Shown: piece after piece, positions 48,649 through 57,907 of the stretch | Layout of the letters: each line of letters starts with the position of its first letter | Numbering within the stretch: position 1 is the stretch's first letter | Origin: Brevibacillus massiliensis | GTDB lineage: Bacteria > Bacillota > Bacilli > Brevibacillales > Brevibacillaceae | Reading direction: 5' to 3' | Assembly (NCBI RefSeq): GCF_000311785.1 | Contig: NZ_HE978536.1 | Coordinates: 407,394 to 471,393 of the forward strand | Length of the DNA: 64,000 bases | Position numbers and translations under genes: made by a program | Notes under the pieces: generated by a model | The model's database searches: none | The model's input: only the letters and a program-made list of their open reading frames with translations | Told to the model about the DNA's origin: nothing

Positions 48649-49383
48649 TTACGGACTGCCTATTTTTGCCGATATTTCTGCAGCTGCCTTCTTTACCGCG
48701 TCAATGAGCAAGGAGAGCCGGTCCTCTGTCACCCGAAAGCTGGGAGCGTTGATCGACAGCGCCGCCAGCACGGTTTTGTGGTAGCTGAGGATGGGAGCGG
48801 CGACGGCGACAGTGCCCTCGGTCCTCTCTCCGTAGCTGACGGCGAACCCGGCCTGTTTGATCCTGGTCAGTTGATCGAAAAACGCCTGCTGCTCCTCGGG
48901 CGGCAGCACCTGGCTGACAATCCGCTCGGCCTCCTGCTTTGGCGAATAAGCCAGAATCGCCTTGTTGGGCGCCCCGATTGGCATGGGGATCCGCTCCCCG
49001 AGGTTTTCTGCAATGCGAATAATCAACGGGCTGTCTACCTTCTCAATCGGGATCGAATCGAAGCCTTCCGGGATATTGAGGTAGATGCTCTCCTCCACTT
49101 CCTGGGCAAGCCGCTCCATCACCGGCCTGGCGACATGGCGAAAATCCAGCTTGTCCAAGAGGCGCAGCCCGATCTCGATCCAGGCATACCCGGCACGGTA
49201 GTGTTTGGTTACGGGTTCCTGCATCACCAGACCATGTGTGATGAGCGTAGCCATGATGCGATGAAGGGTGCCCAGCGGAAGCGATGTGGCCGCGGCCAGT
49301 TCCGTGATCGGCCAAGACGGCTTGTTCTCGTCGGAGATGAGTATGGAGATAATCTTCATTGCCCTGTCGATCGATTGAACCAT
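48649..49383 (-). CDS. IclR-family transcriptional regulator
   Basis: Residues 1-65 are a winged helix (VQSIDRAMKIISIL, ITELAAATSLPLGTLHRIMATLITHGL) and the rest is the IclR effector-binding domain (MPIGAPNKAILAYSPKQ; ISYGERTEGTVAVAAPIL-like VSYGERTEGTVAVAAPIL). ATG 49383 is chosen over 49389 for spacing to GGGG. It is the last gene after an amino-acid ABC importer and probably controls that operon or the use of its substrate. Confidence 0.88.
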   Translation of the reverse strand: MVQSIDRAMKIISILISDENKPSWPITELAAATSLPLGTLHRIMATLITHGLVMQEPVTKHYRAGYAWIEIGLRLLDKLDFRHVARPVMERLAQEVEESIYLNIPEGFDSIPIEKVDSPLIIRIAENLGERIPMPIGAPNKAILAYSPKQEAERIVSQVLPPEEQQAFFDQLTRIKQAGFAVSYGERTEGTVAVAAPILSYHKTVLAALSINAPSFRVTEDRLSLLIDAVKKAAAEISAKIGSP

Positions 49384-49397
49384 GTTCATAACCCCTG

Positions 49398-50090
49398 TTA
49401 CTCAGATAGTGGCAACGCGGTGCTCTCTTTGTGTTTTTTCCGCTTTTTCCCGGTGTGCAGCCTGTTTTCCAGCCGGTGGACAAAGTACGTGAACAGCATG
49501 ATCATCGCCAGGTAGAACAAGCCGACGACGATGTACGTCTCCAACTGCCGGTAGTTGGATGCTGCTACGCTTAATCCCGTCCCCCACAAATCCATCATGC
49601 CCACGTATGCGACCAGCGACGAATCCTTCAGCCCGATGATAAACTGGTTGCCGAGCGGCGGGATCGCTCTGCGGAACGCCTGCGGGAGGATGATCCGGCG
49701 CATCGCCAGCGCGTAGGACATCCCGAGCGAACGGGAGGCCTCCATCTGGCCCCGGTCAATCGACTGGATCGCGCCGCGGAAGATCTCCGCGATGTAGGCG
49801 CCGTTGTGCACAGCCAGCGCCAGCGCCCCGGCCCAAAAATTCGAAAGCGTGACGATATTGGAAATGCCGAAGTACAGAATGGCGATTTGGACGATTAGCG
49901 GCGTGCCGCGGATGACGGTGATGTAGGCGTGGGCGAGGTAGTTCAGCGCCTTTAGGTGGGAGACGCGAAAAAAGGCAAAGATGAGTCCGAAGCCGCATCC
50001 CAGCAAGAGGGCCACTGCGGTCAGCCGAAGCGTCAGCCAGGCGGCCTTGAAAAACAGCGGATAGTTCTGCAAGAGAATATCAATGATCAA
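49398..50090 (-). CDS. Polar amino-acid ABC transporter permease
   Basis: The 230-residue protein has five membrane segments and the HisM/GlnP-type signature TVIRGTPLIVQIAILYFGI near the start plus the EAA loop ASRSLGMSYALAMRRIILPQAFRRAIPPLGNQFI. The start is TTG 50090 behind GAGGAGTG. The ribosome site directly follows the second copy of the structured repeat. Substrate is a polar amino acid or cystine; which one is not visible. Confidence 0.9.
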   Translation of the reverse strand: MIIDILLQNYPLFFKAAWLTLRLTAVALLLGCGFGLIFAFFRVSHLKALNYLAHAYITVIRGTPLIVQIAILYFGISNIVTLSNFWAGALALAVHNGAYIAEIFRGAIQSIDRGQMEASRSLGMSYALAMRRIILPQAFRRAIPPLGNQFIIGLKDSSLVAYVGMMDLWGTGLSVAASNYRQLETYIVVGLFYLAMIMLFTYFVHRLENRLHTGKKRKKHKESTALPLSE

Positions 50091-50116
50091 GCTTCATCAC
50101 TCCTCGAGCTTTGTAA

Positions 50117-50223
50117 GAAAAGCTTCTAAAGAAGCCCTTTCGAAGAAGCTGGTTCTTCTTTGGCGGATGCTTTTCATGCAGGATATGGAAGCATCTCAAG
50201 AAGTTATGCTTTCTAATCCTGTT
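50117..50223 (-). repeat. Structured dispersed repeat, copy 2
   Basis: Same layout as the copy at 10,879: on the minus strand CAGGAT/ATCCTG encloses GAAAGCAT/ATGCTTCC, followed by GAAAAGC/GCTTTTC with inner hairpins AAGAAG/CTTCTT and GGCTTC/GAAGC. It lies between the terminator after the binding-protein gene and the permease ribosome site, so it is in the permease leader. Confidence 0.75.
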
Positions 50224-50257
50224 GAAAACAGGGGTGTCCGGTTGCGACACCCCTGTC
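50224..50257 (-). terminator. Partial terminator between binding-protein and permease genes
   Basis: ACAGGGGTGTC pairs with GGACACCCCTGT followed by TTTTC. The T-run is short, so some transcripts should read through. This would give more binding protein than permease, a usual arrangement. Confidence 0.75.
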
Positions 50258-50269
50258 CTTTGCGGCGGA

Positions 50270-51100
50270 TTACTGCTTTTCGCCCAAAATATTGCGGCCA
50301 AACCACTTGTCGCTGATCTTGTCATAGGTTCCGTCCTGGATGATCTCCGCTAGCGCTTTGTTCAGTTTTTCCAGAAGTTCCGTATCTTCTTTTCTGACGG
50401 CGATCGCCTGCTCGTCGTGGCTCAGCGGCTTGTCGACGTCTTTGATCTTGCCTGCGTTCTCTTTCATGAAGCGGAAACCGACCATCTGATCGGTAATCAC
50501 CGCGTCCAGGCGCCCGGTCGTCAGGTCGAGCAGGGCGGTGATGTCGCTGTCGTATGTGGTTATTTTGTCCTGGTCGGTCAATTTCTTGGCCCACTCCAGG
50601 TAGACCGAGCCTTTTTGCACGCCGATCTTCTTTCCTTTGACGTCATCTGCAGATTTGATCGTGTCGTTTGACTCCTGCACGAAGATCTGCGAGCCGGAGC
50701 GGTAGTAGGGATCAGTGAAGTTGACTGCTTTCAAACGTTCCTCTGTGATGCTCATGCTGCCGATGATCGTATCGTACTTTTTCGCCTGCAGCCCCTGGAT
50801 GATCGTCTCGAACGGATTGGTCACCGGCTTCGGGTTCATGCCCATCTTCTCGGCCAAAGCTTTCCCGATCTCCACGTCGAAGCCGGTCAGCTCGCCGTTC
50901 TCCGTAAAGTTGAACGGCTTGTACAACCCGCTCATCGCGTAGGTGAAATCCGGTTTTCCGGAAGACTGTTCAGCAGGTTGGCTGCCGCTGCTGCCGCCCG
51001 CCGTAGAGGCGTTCTCCGCCGAACCGCACCCGGTCAGCGCCAGCGACCCCGCCAGCACCGTAGTCAAGACTGCCATCATCCATTTTGCTTTCTTTTTCAT
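50270..51100 (-). CDS. Polar amino-acid ABC transporter substrate-binding lipoprotein
   Basis: A lipoprotein signal peptide ends in LALTGC (Cys26), followed by a family 3 solute-binding domain: LTGFDVEIGKALAEKMGM, then FETIIQGLQAKKYDTIIGSMSITEERLKAVNFTDPYY and GVQKGSVYLEWAKK. The 276 residues are usual. It delivers an amino acid to the permease encoded downstream. Confidence 0.92.
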   Translation of the reverse strand: MKKKAKWMMAVLTTVLAGSLALTGCGSAENASTAGGSSGSQPAEQSSGKPDFTYAMSGLYKPFNFTENGELTGFDVEIGKALAEKMGMNPKPVTNPFETIIQGLQAKKYDTIIGSMSITEERLKAVNFTDPYYRSGSQIFVQESNDTIKSADDVKGKKIGVQKGSVYLEWAKKLTDQDKITTYDSDITALLDLTTGRLDAVITDQMVGFRFMKENAGKIKDVDKPLSHDEQAIAVRKEDTELLEKLNKALAEIIQDGTYDKISDKWFGRNILGEKQ

Positions 51101-51126
51101 AAATGGTTGCCCCCTTGCGTTGCTTT

Positions 51127-51852
51127 TTATTTGAAAATGCTTTTCAAAAACTGCTTGGTCCGATCATGCTGGGGATTCTCAAAAAAATGGGCGGGCTGAC
51201 CCTGCTCGAGAACTTGGCCGTTGTCCATAAACACCACCCGGTCAGCTACCTCGCGGGCAAATCCCATTTCGTGAGTGACGACAATCATCGTCATGCCTTC
51301 CTTGGCCAACTGTTTCATCACCTGCAGCACCTCCCCGACCAATTCCGGGTCGAGTGCCGAGGTCGGTTCGTCGAACAGCATGATTTTCGGCGCCATCGCC
51401 AACGCTCTGGCAATCGCCACCCGCTGCTTCTGTCCGCCCGACAGCATGTCAGGGTAGACGTCTGCCTTGTCCGCCATGCCTACTTTTTGCAGCAAGTCGT
51501 GCGCCATGCTTCTCGCTTCTGCCGGATTCATCTTCTTGACGTAGACCGGCGCCTCCATCACATTTTCCAGAGCCGTCTTATGCGGAAACAGGTTGAAGTG
51601 CTGGAAAACCATGCCTACTTCCGCGCGAAACCGGTTCAGATCCGTTTTGTGCGGCTCGATGTGCCTGCCGTCGACCCAAATCTCTCCCTGGTCGTACACT
51701 TCCAGAAAATTTAAACACCTGAGCAGCGTGCTTTTTCCGGAACCGCTGGCCCCGAGCAGAACCACTACTTCCCTTTCGTCAACCGAAAGATCGACACCCT
51801 TCAAGACGGTCAACGAACCAAACGACTTGTACAGATTCTTCACTTTGATCAT
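51127..51852 (-). CDS. Polar amino-acid ABC transporter ATPase
   Basis: The 241-residue ATPase of the GlnQ/ArtP class has Walker [16 protein letters not shown], signature [16 protein letters not shown] and Walker [15 protein letters not shown]. It is the first gene of the importer operon (ATPase, binding protein, permease, IclR). Confidence 0.94.
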   Translation of the reverse strand: MIKVKNLYKSFGSLTVLKGVDLSVDEREVVVLLGASGSGKSTLLRCLNFLEVYDQGEIWVDGRHIEPHKTDLNRFRAEVGMVFQHFNLFPHKTALENVMEAPVYVKKMNPAEARSMAHDLLQKVGMADKADVYPDMLSGGQKQRVAIARALAMAPKIMLFDEPTSALDPELVGEVLQVMKQLAKEGMTMIVVTHEMGFAREVADRVVFMDNGQVLEQGQPAHFFENPQHDRTKQFLKSIFK

Positions 51853-51951
51853 CCTGATTTGATCCCCCCATCCCGAAGAGTCTGTGAACGCAATGATTAT
51901 TCAATAGTTTCTGTATTTCGGAAAGAGTTTCTATTTTTATTATTTTATTTT

Positions 51952-51979
51952 ATTATATTTTATTTTCACACATCTGCAA
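51952..51979 (-). promoter_or_regulatory. Promoter of the amino-acid importer operon
   Basis: TTGCAG (51979-51974) and TATAAT (51957-51952) are 16 bases apart within an AT-rich region about 100 bases upstream of the ATPase gene. Confidence 0.7.
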
Positions 51980-52003
51980 GTATATTTATTACATTTCCTT
52001 TTT

Positions 52004-52043
52004 GAAAAAAATGCCTTCCGTCTCTTTTCCAGAGAGGAAGGCT
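52004..52043 (-). terminator. Terminator after the rocB-like gene
   Basis: GCCTTCC TCTCT pairs with AGAGA CGGAAGGC, followed by ATTTTTTT on the minus strand. Confidence 0.85.
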
Positions 52044-52057
52044 TAGGGCGGACAGCT

Positions 52058-53707
52058 TTATTTCAGCAGGCGGCGAATCACTTCGTTGGTCAAATTGGGC
52101 ACCATCTCCGCCGAATAGGCCACTTCCATCCGCTCGTATTTCTTGTGGGCGTCAAATCCGTACGGTCCGATGTTGATCGCCGGAACGTTCAGGTCGCGGA
52201 TGTCCTGGTACTCCACGTAGTGCTTCGTACCCCATGCCGGGTTGTTGTCACACAGCGCACGGATTCCTTCTTCGTCGTCGCTCAAGGCGACAAAACTCAT
52301 GTCGCTGATGTGCGGAAAAAAGTTCTTCGCCACGATCGGATGCCGGTAGTGCGGCTGAAGCGCGGCGATCGCTTGCTCCAGGGCGTCCAAAAGCTGCCGT
52401 TCCCGCTCGTCTTTTCCCGTCACTTCCACGCGCGGAGAGTAGAGAGAGGAGTAGAAGAGGATGATCGCGGGGCTCTTGTCCCTCATCCAGTTCCACGCTT
52501 CTTCCACCACCCTGGCGGCAAACATCCTCGTGTCCAGGCTCTTGTCTTCGAGCAGCTTCGCTTTGAACGCTTGCATATGCCGGACAAACCTTTCCCCGTG
52601 CTCTTTTACCAGCATGTCCTGCATCTCCTCGTAGATCAGGACGCGCGTTTTCCAAGGCAGCTCGCGAATGGCGGCGCCGCTTCGTTCACAGTACTGCCGA
52701 TAGCGGTCGCGCAGCGTTTGCAGAGCGCTGTCAAAGGCGATTACCGCCTGCTCCTTCAGCTTCGCCAGCACCTCCTTCGGCGACCAGGAGAGGATGAAAA
52801 AGTTGTAGTAGACATACGCGGCCAAGGCTGTCTGGACCGTGTAGGACGGCTTTAGATCCATCTGCTTCAAAGAGACGGGCGGGGCGGGAAATTCTCCGAG
52901 GGCATCGTCGACCAGATCCGGGTTGTAGCTGATTCTCCGCGTCAGCTCTGCCGCGATGAAGTTCGGGTCCAGCCCTTCAAAGCAGGAGCCGACATGGGTC
53001 TCCGCCCCGGTGATGAAGAATGAGGGGAGCAGCTTGCCGATTGTCCCTTTGTAGATGTAGCGGTTCTCGTCCCCTTCGCAGTCAGCCGAGACAAAGTCGG
53101 AGTTGATCAGGGCAACGTAGTCGAAGCCGTGCTGCTCCCGCCACTTTTTCAGTTCTTTCAAGGCAGACAAGACACCGTGGGAGCCGTCTTCTTCGTCGCA
53201 TTCGGCCAGCAGCACGAGGTTGCCCGCCAGCTCTTCCGGATGTTCGGAGTAGTATTTCAACAGGTACAGATGGCTGGCGACGCCGCTTTTCATATCCAGC
53301 ACCCCGCGGCCAAAATGCCACTCCCCCGAGTCCAAATGTTCTTTCACCAGCTGCGGCAGGGGTTCTTCGCAAAGCGCCAGCATCAGTTGGCGCGGATCAC
53401 AGGCCTTCTCCCTCAGGTGGGCGTAGTCCTCAATACCTACCGTATCCATATGTCCCATCAAAATGACCGTTTTGCTGCTTTGCGCCTTCGTCCCTTTTAC
53501 AAAGGCCAGCACATTGTACCGTTCCCGTTCGTCGTTTACTGTCCGGGTCTTGATCAGTTGATCGGGATGCTGCCCGAAGTAGGGGAAGGAGGCGATGATC
53601 TGATGCAGCCGATCGGCCATCCTGATCTCTCCCGCTGTATTGACCACGCTTTCTACATTCACTAGTTCATCCGTTAATCGCAATACCTCTTCACGGCAAG
53701 CCAGCAT
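52058..53707 (-). CDS. rocB: RocB-like M20-family peptidase
   Basis: The protein matches the M20/M25 family in the long RocB form (549 residues): metal-site segments LMGHMDTVG, GRGVLDMKSGVASHL and AECDEEDGSHGVL are intact. RocB is in an arginine-use operon in B. subtilis, but its reaction is not settled, and no other roc gene is near here. A nearby amino-acid importer suggests peptide or amino-acid use. ATG 53707 and TTG 53710 are both possible starts behind AAGGAG. Confidence 0.85.
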   Translation of the reverse strand: MLACREEVLRLTDELVNVESVVNTAGEIRMADRLHQIIASFPYFGQHPDQLIKTRTVNDERERYNVLAFVKGTKAQSSKTVILMGHMDTVGIEDYAHLREKACDPRQLMLALCEEPLPQLVKEHLDSGEWHFGRGVLDMKSGVASHLYLLKYYSEHPEELAGNLVLLAECDEEDGSHGVLSALKELKKWREQHGFDYVALINSDFVSADCEGDENRYIYKGTIGKLLPSFFITGAETHVGSCFEGLDPNFIAAELTRRISYNPDLVDDALGEFPAPPVSLKQMDLKPSYTVQTALAAYVYYNFFILSWSPKEVLAKLKEQAVIAFDSALQTLRDRYRQYCERSGAAIRELPWKTRVLIYEEMQDMLVKEHGERFVRHMQAFKAKLLEDKSLDTRMFAARVVEEAWNWMRDKSPAIILFYSSLYSPRVEVTGKDERERQLLDALEQAIAALQPHYRHPIVAKNFFPHISDMSFVALSDDEEGIRALCDNNPAWGTKHYVEYQDIRDLNVPAINIGPYGFDAHKKYERMEVAYSAEMVPNLTNEVIRRLLK

Positions 53708-53791
53708 CAAGATGCCACTCCTTATAGGGAAATTGTTTTCATAGTTTTATTGTTCACATTCGTCGCACTTTTGTCAAAACTTTCGATTCAT

Positions 53792-53837
53792 AAAAAAGGC
53801 GGCATCTGCTGACAGGCGGCTGTCAGCAAATGCCGCC
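53792..53837 (-). terminator. Terminator after the tail-fibre-like gene
   Basis: A long perfect stem (GGCGGCAT and CTGACAG with their complements) is followed by TTTTTTAT on the minus strand. Confidence 0.9.
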
Positions 53838-53865
53838 GGCATACGATGTGAAGCTGTGCTTCCCC

Positions 53866-54762
53866 TTACCAGGAGGACAAGGGCATTCTTTTCCATGTAT
53901 TGTCTTTTACGCAGACGTACAGATAGTTTTCATCCCAGGCGATATCCCCCTGCTTGCCTTCTGCAGTGGAGGATGCCGGCGTATAGGAAGAGCGTACGCG
54001 AATCCGGTTGTCGTTCACATCCAGCCGCCGCTCCGGCGCGGTCGTGTTGATCCCGACAAACCCATTGCTTCGGACGATGGACAGCGCTGCGTCTAACGCT
54101 CCTCCCTCGTCGTCAAAGCGGACAATCTGAAAATCGGTACCGGCGTTGTTCCCTGTCTCACGGGTGGAATCCCCGCGAATCGCCCAGCGGTTGACACCGG
54201 TTTTTGTGTCATTTTCCTTTTGAATCTGAAACTCCTTGTTTTGCCCGTCTTCCCCGGTAACCCGGGCTGCCCCGCTTCTCACCGTGAAGTTGGACGAATG
54301 GGTATTGATCTCCGCGACGTCTTGGTCGAACGGGATTTCGAACCGGGTGAATAATTCATTCGGATGCTCCCCTGCCGGCGACATCGTCGTTTCGATCGAG
54401 ATGTGCTGATGGGCCGGCTGGCTGGGGTCATTCGCTTTGTCGTGGGCAATGATCGCGGCTTTGTCCTTGCCGGTTTCGTCTGCCCAGGCGATCGCCGGCT
54501 TGGCCCGGTCGCCGACCCACTGAAGGCGGATCAAGTCAGACAGGTGGCCCTCCTTTTCCACCCACTTCTGGTCGGTCAGCAGGTGGAGCCGCTGATTTTT
54601 CGGCAGCTGCAAACCGCCGCCGGGAAGTTCTGATTCCGTAAACGTCCCTTGAGAATCCTGACCGTTCAGTACGGTCTTCACCGGTGAGGCGTAGGCCCCG
54701 ACAAACATGGACACGACAGCAATCACTGCAATCATGAGGGACAATCCCAATTTCCGTTTCAT
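53866..54762 (-). CDS. Secreted protein with a phage-tail-fibre-like C-terminus
   Basis: A signal peptide of about 25 residues (LSLMIAVIAVVSMFVGAYA) precedes 270 residues. From about residue 190 the sequence NRWAIRGDSTRETGNNAGTDF, ALSIVRSNGFVGINTTAPERRL and DENYLYVCVKDNTWKRM resembles the ends of phage tail fibres and other trimeric receptor-binding proteins. No phage gene is nearby, and fibre proteins have no signal peptide, so this may be a surface protein that took over such a domain. ATG follows CAAGGAGTG. Function unknown. Confidence 0.8.
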   Translation of the reverse strand: MKRKLGLSLMIAVIAVVSMFVGAYASPVKTVLNGQDSQGTFTESELPGGGLQLPKNQRLHLLTDQKWVEKEGHLSDLIRLQWVGDRAKPAIAWADETGKDKAAIIAHDKANDPSQPAHQHISIETTMSPAGEHPNELFTRFEIPFDQDVAEINTHSSNFTVRSGAARVTGEDGQNKEFQIQKENDTKTGVNRWAIRGDSTRETGNNAGTDFQIVRFDDEGGALDAALSIVRSNGFVGINTTAPERRLDVNDNRIRVRSSYTPASSTAEGKQGDIAWDENYLYVCVKDNTWKRMPLSSW

Positions 54763-55203
54763 ACCGACTCACTCCTTGAACAGTAGTCTCGTAAACCGAC
54801 AGCACTTTCTCCAGTTCAATGTGGCGTCTATTTTGCGATGAATTCCAAGTACATGGGTACAGTCGCAACGGCTTCTCTTGCTTGTCCAATATTGTTCATC
54901 CGCTTTGTCGCGGTGCCCACCTGGAATAACCGTAAGGATAATCCCGGGAGAAGTCAATGAGTCTTGAAAACCGGTCGGGTGGTCCTACATGCAAAAAACA
55001 CGTCTCTTTGCACGATGAAACTGTCGCTGGCCACAAAGCAAAAAAAATCGCATTCATCTCACCGCCTATGGAGGTGGGAGTCTTCTGCGAAAATGAGATA
55101 AACCGCATGTACCCGCTCATGCACATGCGGCCTGCATCAGTCCAAGACCAGAAAAAATCAGCGGATCGCTTGCGATGCCGCTGCCAAATGGCTCATGAAG
55201 GGA
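54763..55203. other. Gene-free stretch upstream of the tail-fibre-like gene
   Basis: I see no convincing gene. A plus-strand frame of 97 codons at 54,957 has a fair ribosome site (GGGAGAAG) but its composition is odd and it runs into the fadH-like gene on the other strand, so I leave it out. The stretch should hold the promoter of the minus-strand secreted-protein gene, but I find no clear boxes. Confidence 0.5.
55095..55130 (-). terminator. Probable terminator after the fadH-like gene
   Basis: CCGCATGT pairs with ACATGCGG across 12 bases and is followed by TTTATCTCATTTT on the minus strand, about 75 bases past the stop. The stem is short, so confidence is moderate. Confidence 0.5.
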
Positions 55204-55971
55204 TCAACGAAAAGACTTGCGGTTCAGCCACTGCCCGCCGTCGATGGTAATGCAATCCCCGTTGATGTATTCAGAACCGGGACTAAGCAGGAAGCAGGCC
55301 AGGTGGGCTACCTCTTCCGGCTTGCCCAAGCGCTTTGCCGGCACGCTGCTTACGGTCTGCTGGTACGCCTCTTCTGTCGGCCACAAGCGGTCCGCGCCTC
55401 CTGTATCTGCTATGGGCCCGGGAGCGATGGCGTTTACCCTGATGCCGTACTTGCTGCCCCACTCTACGGCCAGTGTTCTCGTCATCGCCAGCACTCCTGC
55501 CTTGGCGCTGGCCGAATGGATCACCCCGGCTCCCGCCGTCCAGGCGTATGTCGCGAGGATGTTTAAAATGCTGCCTTGCTGCCCGCTGGCGATCCACTCC
55601 TTGCCGACCGCTTGGGTACAGTACCAGGTGCCGTTCAAGACGATGTTGACCACCGCATTCCAGCCGTTGACGGAGAGGTCTTCAGCCGGGCAGATAAAGT
55701 TTCCCGCCGCGTTATTGACGAGAGCGTCGATGCGGCCAAACTGCTCTTTTGCCGCCTTGACCATTTCCTCCGCTTTCGCCGGGTCGCGTACGTCCATGGG
55801 AAAGCAAAAGACCTCCCCGCCTGTCTGCTCGATTTCGGTTTTTGCCTGCTGCAAGCGCTCCTCTGATCGCCCGGTGATCACGACCCGCGCGCCTTCCTGT
55901 ACAAACCTCTTGGCCATGGCCTTTCCCATCCCGCTGCTCCCGCCAGTGACGATCACTACTTTCTCCTTCAT
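55204..55971 (-). CDS. fadH: FadH-like 2,4-dienoyl-CoA reductase (short-chain dehydrogenase)
   Basis: The 255-residue SDR has the cofactor motif TGGSSGMGKAMAKRF, NNAAGNFICPAEDLS, the catalytic SASAKAGV region and APGPIADTGGADRL. These are close to B. subtilis FadH (YkuF), which reduces 2,4-dienoyl-CoA with NADPH in the beta-oxidation of unsaturated acids. The usual Tyr of the SDR YxxxK is replaced by Ser here (SASAK), as in that subfamily. It is the last gene of the TetR-led operon. Confidence 0.85.
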   Translation of the reverse strand: MKEKVVIVTGGSSGMGKAMAKRFVQEGARVVITGRSEERLQQAKTEIEQTGGEVFCFPMDVRDPAKAEEMVKAAKEQFGRIDALVNNAAGNFICPAEDLSVNGWNAVVNIVLNGTWYCTQAVGKEWIASGQQGSILNILATYAWTAGAGVIHSASAKAGVLAMTRTLAVEWGSKYGIRVNAIAPGPIADTGGADRLWPTEEAYQQTVSSVPAKRLGKPEEVAHLACFLLSPGSEYINGDCITIDGGQWLNRKSFR

Positions 55972-56029
55972 GACGGCAACCTCCTACCTTTGTTTTCCTT
56001 TTTCCCCCCTTCTATCATACTATTCCAAT

Positions 56030-57018
56030 TCAAACTTTTTCACTAGTCAAACTTTTCCCTCTTCTTCTCCGCCACTGCCTGATCGTGCCGGCGATTCCCT
56101 GCGGAAAGAACATGACGGCCAGGATGTAGACCGCTCCAAAGAAAATCATCCACCGCTCAAAGATCCAGTGTACCTTCGCCAGATCGGTCAGCCCGGCATG
56201 GGCCAGCAAGATCAAGGCAGCACCGATGATCCCGCCGTACAGCGTTCCAATTCCGCCGACAATCGTCATCAACAGGGCATCAAGGGTGACATTTGTGGAA
56301 AAAAACAGCCGTATTCACAAATCGCAGCGCGATCGCATACATCGAGCCGCATAAGCCGGCGGCAACACCAGAGACAATGCTTGCGATCACTTTGTAATGC
56401 AGGATCTGATAGCCGAGCGACTCGGCCCGCTGCTCATTGTCCCTGATGGCCTGCAGTACTTTGCCCACAGGGGATTCGGTAAATCGTTTCAAGCAGTAAA
56501 AAGCCCCGAGCATAAAGACAAGGGCGGCAAAGTAAAACACGACCCGATCTCTTAAAACATCCGGAATGGGGAAGGTAAACCCGTCATTTCCTCTCGTCAA
56601 ACCGCGCCACTTCTCCGCCGCCACCAGCAGCAATCCGGCGAACGCTAGGGTGAGCATCGCTGTAATAATGCTTTTTTAACCGCAAGGAGAGCACTCCGAT
56701 AAAATAACTGACGATCCCTGTGAGCACAAGGACAACCGCCAGCGAGAGAAGGAAGTACAGAACGGTGTGGTCAAATCGGCTCATAAAGATTCCCGTCGTA
56801 TAAGCCCCAATGCCAAAGTACATCGCGTGCCCGAAGGAGATGATCCCCGTGTACCCCAGCAAAATGTCATAACTCATCGCGAACACCGCATAGATGAAAA
56901 TTTGCGTGAGCAGGAGCAAGGAGCTTCGCGAATCGCTCACCAGCGGAAAGCAGACCAACGCCAGCGTCAAGAAAGCCATCCAGAGACGAGAGGAGCCCAG
57001 CCTATTCGTCTTCTCCAC
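56030..57018 (-). pseudogene. livM: Branched-chain-type ABC permease LivM, two frameshifts
   Basis: Three overlapping frames together give a full LivM: residues up to SLRLK, then MLTLAFAGLLLVAAEKWRGL to NTAVF, then MTIVGGIGTLYGGIIGAA to the stop. The first break is a TTTTTT tract on the plus strand at 56672-56677, the second an AAAAAAA tract at 56299-56305. In each case one base fewer restores the frame (LRLKSIITAMLTLAF and NTAVFSTNVTLDALLMTIVGG). Start GTG 57018 follows GGGAGGGG and is two bases past livH. Without the repair the permease would be cut and the importer inactive. Confidence 0.8.
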
Positions 57019-57019
57019 C

Positions 57020-57880
57020 TTATCCCCTCCCGCCCAAAAGACCCCGGGGTCTGAACATCAGGATGCCGACCATCAGCAGCATATTGGCGGCAAGCGCCGC
57101 GCTCGGCACGTAATAGGCCATGTAAGCTCCCAACAGGCCGACCAACACCGCCGCAAGCGCAGAGCCCGCAACACTGCCCATCCCGCCGATCACCACGACG
57201 ATAAAGGCGAGAATGCCGTAATCCATGGCAATTTCTGCGTGGATCACACCGGAATAGGGAGCGAACAGCACCCCGCCCAGCGCCGCCATCCCGCTTCCCA
57301 GCATAAACACGGACAAAAAGACTTTTTTAATATTGAACCCCAAAACCTCCACCATCTCTCTGTTCATCACGCCAGCCCGGATCACCAATCCCAGCCGGGT
57401 ATGCTGTAACATGTACTGAACGCCGGCAAAAACCAAAACGCCGATGACAATGACGAACAACCGGTATTTGATCAAAATCACGCCGTTCACCACCCAGCTT
57501 TGCTCCAAATAGTCAGGGGGTTCAACACTGATCTGGTTCGGGCCGTAAAAAACCTTCAACATCTCCCCCAGTACTAGCAGCACACCGAGCGTAATCAGAA
57601 TCTGCTGGATGTGGTCGCCATAGACCGGCTGCACAATAAACCGCTCCAGCAGAAAGCCGAGCAGCACTCCCGCCAAAACCGCACCGGCGATGCCTGCCAA
57701 AAAACTGCCCGACTGCGTGTAGATCCAGGCACCTGTATACGCTCCCCAGGCAAATAAAGCGCCGTGGGAAAAGTTAAGCACATCCATCAACCCGAAGATG
57801 AGCGTCAGCCCCGCTGCCAACAAAAAGATCAGACAGCCGGTAGCCAAGCCGTTGACTGTCAAATTCAGCAGTACATCCAC
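57020..57880 (-). CDS. livH: Branched-chain-type ABC permease LivH
   Basis: The 286-residue membrane protein has about eight helices and the LivH motifs LTLIFGLMDVLNFSHGALFAWGAYTG near the start and AVVIGGMGSVAGSALAAVLVGLL-like IVVVIGGMGSVAGSALAA near the end. The ribosome site GAGGGGGTG precedes GTG 57880. Partner of LivM, LivG and LivF. Confidence 0.92.
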   Translation of the reverse strand: MDVLLNLTVNGLATGCLIFLLAAGLTLIFGLMDVLNFSHGALFAWGAYTGAWIYTQSGSFLAGIAGAVLAGVLLGFLLERFIVQPVYGDHIQQILITLGVLLVLGEMLKVFYGPNQISVEPPDYLEQSWVVNGVILIKYRLFVIVIGVLVFAGVQYMLQHTRLGLVIRAGVMNREMVEVLGFNIKKVFLSVFMLGSGMAALGGVLFAPYSGVIHAEIAMDYGILAFIVVVIGGMGSVAGSALAAVLVGLLGAYMAYYVPSAALAANMLLMVGILMFRPRGLLGGRG

Positions 57881-57907
57881 ATGTACACCCCCTCTTCCCA
57901 GTGAAGG

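Noticed and set aside
54957..55250. A 97-codon plus-strand frame with a fair ribosome site
   Set aside because: Its composition is unusual, it has no domain, and it overlaps the fadH-like gene and its terminator.
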